Source of the DNA: Methanothermobacter wolfeii
Lineage (GTDB): Archaea; Methanobacteriota; Methanobacteria; Methanobacteriales; Methanothermobacteraceae
Direction: 5' to 3'
Assembly: GCF_025397995.1 (NCBI RefSeq)
Contig: NZ_CP104550.1
Location: 328,001-392,000, forward strand
DNA: 64,000 bases
This document shows positions 62,219-64,000 of the stretch, in pieces; the stretch's first letter is position 1, and every line of letters begins with the position of its first letter. The notes beneath the pieces were generated by a model, which had not been told where the DNA came from, did not search any database, and worked only from the letters and a program-made list of their open reading frames with translations. Position numbers and translations under genes: made by a program.

Positions 62219-62603
62219 GATTAGTATTGGAGAAGTGATGACAGATGATGTTATAACTGTCGAACCATCTGAAGATGTCGTGTTCGCATTCGAAAAACTG
62301 ATGAAGCACAGGATAAGTGCACTTCCAGTAATTGAGGATGATGAGCTTGTTGGGATTGTCACGGCATCGGATCTCGGCCATAACCTCATACTTGACAACT
62401 ATGAACTTGGAACAACAGTCGGTGAGGTTATGGTTAAGGATGTTGCGACTGTGGAGCCATCAGAAACCCTTGCAGATGCCATTGAAAAAATGAATGAATA
62501 CGCTGATGATGGTATCATCAACCAGCTTGTTGTGGTAAAGGATGGAAAAATGATGGGCATCATCTCTGATGGGGACATAATAAGGGCCCTCAGAGATATA
62601 TGA
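62199..62603 (+). CDS. Two-CBS-domain protein
   Basis: About 134 residues with two CBS domains ([51 protein letters not shown] and [55 protein letters not shown]), binding adenine nucleotides or similar ligands. TTG 62199 lies behind AAGGAGGCAG and inside the end of the kinase gene, so it is coupled to the kinase and might sense energy state for it. GTG 62178 is an alternative. Confidence 0.88.
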   Translation: MLKKLNEISIGEVMTDDVITVEPSEDVVFAFEKLMKHRISALPVIEDDELVGIVTASDLGHNLILDNYELGTTVGEVMVKDVATVEPSETLADAIEKMNEYADDGIINQLVVVKDGKMMGIISDGDIIRALRDI

Positions 62604-62715
62604 TTCCCTGGTTTTGAGGGATCATGGTACGGTGCATGATCCTTGAGATGGTATCAGAGGATACCTGTATCGGTCTTCGTGGTCCTTAACTTGACTGCCT
62701 TCCCTTAGGAGGGTA

Positions 62716-63690
62716 TCATAGGATACCTGTCAGTGTATAGATGGCCGCTGCCATAACAAGGCATACAGGTATGGTTACGATCCAGGTATAGGCTATATCC
62801 TTTATAACATCATATTTGACGGTTGATGTTCCATGGGCAATCCCAACACCTATCACGGATCCAACGAGGGTCTGCGTGGGGGATATGGGCATACCATAAC
62901 CCAGAAATAAATATACAACAGTAGCTGCAGCCATCTGGGCTGAGAAGCCCCTGCTGGGTGTAAGATCGGTTATTCTTCTCCCAACTGTTTCTGTAACCCG
63001 ATTACCTGCAATGAGTATCCCGGTCAGGAGGCCTGCAGCACCCAGCAAACGGATTTCATTTCCACCGAAACCTCCAGCTGCAAATACCACACCCGTTGCA
63101 ACGGCTATGTCAAGGGCGCCGAGGTTAAGGGCTGAGAACGCTGAGCTGAAAATCTGCAGATACGAAAAGACCTTTTCAAGACGATCCCTGAAGCCGATAT
63201 TATTGGCGGGTTTAAGTAAAATGGTTCTAAGAGAATAATAGATTATAAATCCTGATAAAAAACCCAGGATGGGAGATAAAACCCAGCTTAGAACTATGAA
63301 TCCAAGGACATCAACCCTGATGTTGCTTAGCCCAATACTCGCTATCCCGGTTCCAAGGACTGAGCTCACAATGGCATCAGAACCTGAAACCGGTATTTTT
63401 TTCATTAACGTGAAGGTTATCCAGATCGAAGAGGTTAAGACAACCACAAGGGCTGCACGTGCACTGAAAAGGCCAGCGGGAATTATCCCCTCACTGATTG
63501 TCTTTATTACATTACCTCCAAAGAAGAGGGCACCTATAAGGACAAATATGCCACCAATCAGGAGAGCCCTTCTCATTTTCAGGGAGCCGCTCCCCACAGC
63601 GGTACCCACAGAGTTACCTATATCATTTGCAGCAAGGTTGAATGCCATGTAAAGACTTAAAACAACACTTATGATCATCAAGGTATCCAT
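62716..63690 (-). CDS. PiT-family inorganic phosphate transporter
   Basis: A 324-residue carrier with about ten helices and the repeated PiT signature: FNLAANDIGNSVGTAVGSGSLKMRRALLIGG near residues 17-47 and YGMPISPTQTLVGSVIGVGIA near 269-289. It imports phosphate (with metal) coupled to H+ or Na+. It converges with the CBS gene, and its ATG is about 170 bases from the SRP promoter on the other strand. The phosphate link to the nearby kinase may be coincidental. Confidence 0.92.
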   Translation of the reverse strand: MDTLMIISVVLSLYMAFNLAANDIGNSVGTAVGSGSLKMRRALLIGGIFVLIGALFFGGNVIKTISEGIIPAGLFSARAALVVVLTSSIWITFTLMKKIPVSGSDAIVSSVLGTGIASIGLSNIRVDVLGFIVLSWVLSPILGFLSGFIIYYSLRTILLKPANNIGFRDRLEKVFSYLQIFSSAFSALNLGALDIAVATGVVFAAGGFGGNEIRLLGAAGLLTGILIAGNRVTETVGRRITDLTPSRGFSAQMAAATVVYLFLGYGMPISPTQTLVGSVIGVGIAHGTSTVKYDVIKDIAYTWIVTIPVCLVMAAAIYTLTGIL

Positions 63691-63863
63691 AAATTATTAT
63701 TGGATCCCGTATTATAATTCTGTTCTCATGGATGAGGGATGTGCTGTTACTGGAAGTACACTGAACTATTGGTTCTGTTTAAGGATTAAAATTACATATC
63801 TCATCAGTCAAGTCTCTTTTAGGTGGCTGATATTGTTCATATGATTGTCTTTACCAGGGAAAC

Positions 63864-63872
63864 ATTAAAATA
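63864..63872 (+). promoter_or_regulatory. TATA box of the SRP RNA gene
   Basis: ATTAAAATA, preceded by GGAAAC, lies 22-30 bases before the apparent 5' end of the RNA near 63894, the expected archaeal spacing. Confidence 0.55.
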
Positions 63873-63893
63873 CCAGTTTATCCAATGAATAGA

Positions 63894-64000
63894 ATGGGCT
63901 AGACTGGAGGGTTAGGGGTCCTCTGTAAGCGCAAATCCCCTATACGGCGCGGTCGAAGTTCAGGGGACGGCTGGCTAACCGTTCGCCGGCCCTGGAGGCT
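63894..64000 (+). ncRNA. Signal recognition particle (7S) RNA, 5' part
   Basis: The sequence from about 63894 has the archaeal SRP RNA 5' domain: GGGCTAGACTGGAGGGTTAG, then GGTCCTCTGTAAGCGCAAAT, then a GC-rich portion with GGCGCGGTCGAAGTTCAGGG. These form helices 2 to 4, and the RNA continues beyond the window with the SRP19/SRP54-binding domain. Total length should be about 300 bases. The exact 5' end is inferred from the promoter spacing. Confidence 0.9.

Noticed and set aside
63894..64000. RNase P RNA
   Set aside because: The sequence matches the SRP RNA 5' domain; no P4 helix motif is seen.

Overview
The window looks like chromosome from a thermophilic hydrogenotrophic methanogen of the Methanobacteriales, most likely Methanothermobacter. 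The evidence is hdrC-hdrB (heterodisulfide reductase), tfrB (thiol:fumarate reductase), a run of methanogenesis marker genes, 2-phosphoglycerate kinase of the cyclic 2,3-diphosphoglycerate pathway, archaeal TATA promoters, GGAGGTGATC-type ribosome binding sites, frequent GTG/TTG starts, archaeal tRNA and ribosome maturation enzymes, and the 5' part of an archaeal SRP (7S) RNA at the right edge. The gene order agrees with my memory of M. thermautotrophicus; the exact species cannot be fixed by reading. I saw no insertion sequence, prophage, CRISPR array, tRNA or rRNA.

Layout. 1-3.7 kb: C50-carotenoid-like genes (phytoene synthase, UbiA prenyltransferase, a split cruF), a nitrilase and mntP. 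4-9.1 kb: MoxR ATPase with its VWA partner, NucS, a membrane M48 protease, a small hypothetical and a ferredoxin. 9.2-13.1 kb: MetX-like hydrolase, two small unknowns, a HIT gene broken by TGA inside its histidine triad, a ferritin-like protein and a DUF362 ferredoxin protein. 13.1-18.6 kb: nadA and nadC flank a Roadblock protein, a sortase, MscS and RNase Z. 18.7-24.5 kb: a histone-fold protein, ZPR1, a 2PGK-like kinase, a Roadblock protein, then DUF1611, SepF, DUF2226 and MinD, which looks like a division/positioning cluster. 24.5-33.6 kb: PfkB kinase, TatD hydrolase, two FilR1-type regulators, glyS, dcd, DUF1512, trmJ and tfrB. 33.7-40.1 kb: aryl-acid metabolism (iorAB, ACT protein, phenylacetate-CoA ligase, sodium symporter with small subunit). 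40.3-44.5 kb: YhgE/Pip protein, PRC-barrel protein, a 53-residue zinc protein overlapping pyrE, moaB, and a gene-poor gap with a candidate structured RNA. 44.5-53.6 kb: nob1, DUF2117 and one dense operon mmp2-mmp3-mmp6-DUF2111-mmp5-mmp15-mmp17-nifB-mtnA. 53.7-64 kb: trm5, dphB, a methyltransferase, a TGT/ArcS-like protein, hdrC-hdrB, DUF749, DUF2096, a phosphoesterase, 2PGK, a CBS protein, a phosphate transporter and SRP RNA.

How the genes work together. The mmp genes, NifB and HdrBC belong to methyl-coenzyme M reductase maturation/activation and heterodisulfide reduction, and TfrB links the same thiols to fumarate. IorAB and phenylacetate-CoA ligase interconvert aryl acids and aromatic amino acids.

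The most unusual points are a candidate three-helix RNA with its own promoter (about 43925-44045), an acidic in-frame extension of HdrC with a strong internal start, a 21-bp palindrome before hdrC, a non-canonical histone-fold protein with a coiled-coil tail, a small eight-cysteine protein overlapping pyrE, ATT or CTG codons placed as apparent start codons behind strong ribosome binding sites, and many short duplications spaced 40-65 bp apart at gene ends and in promoters.
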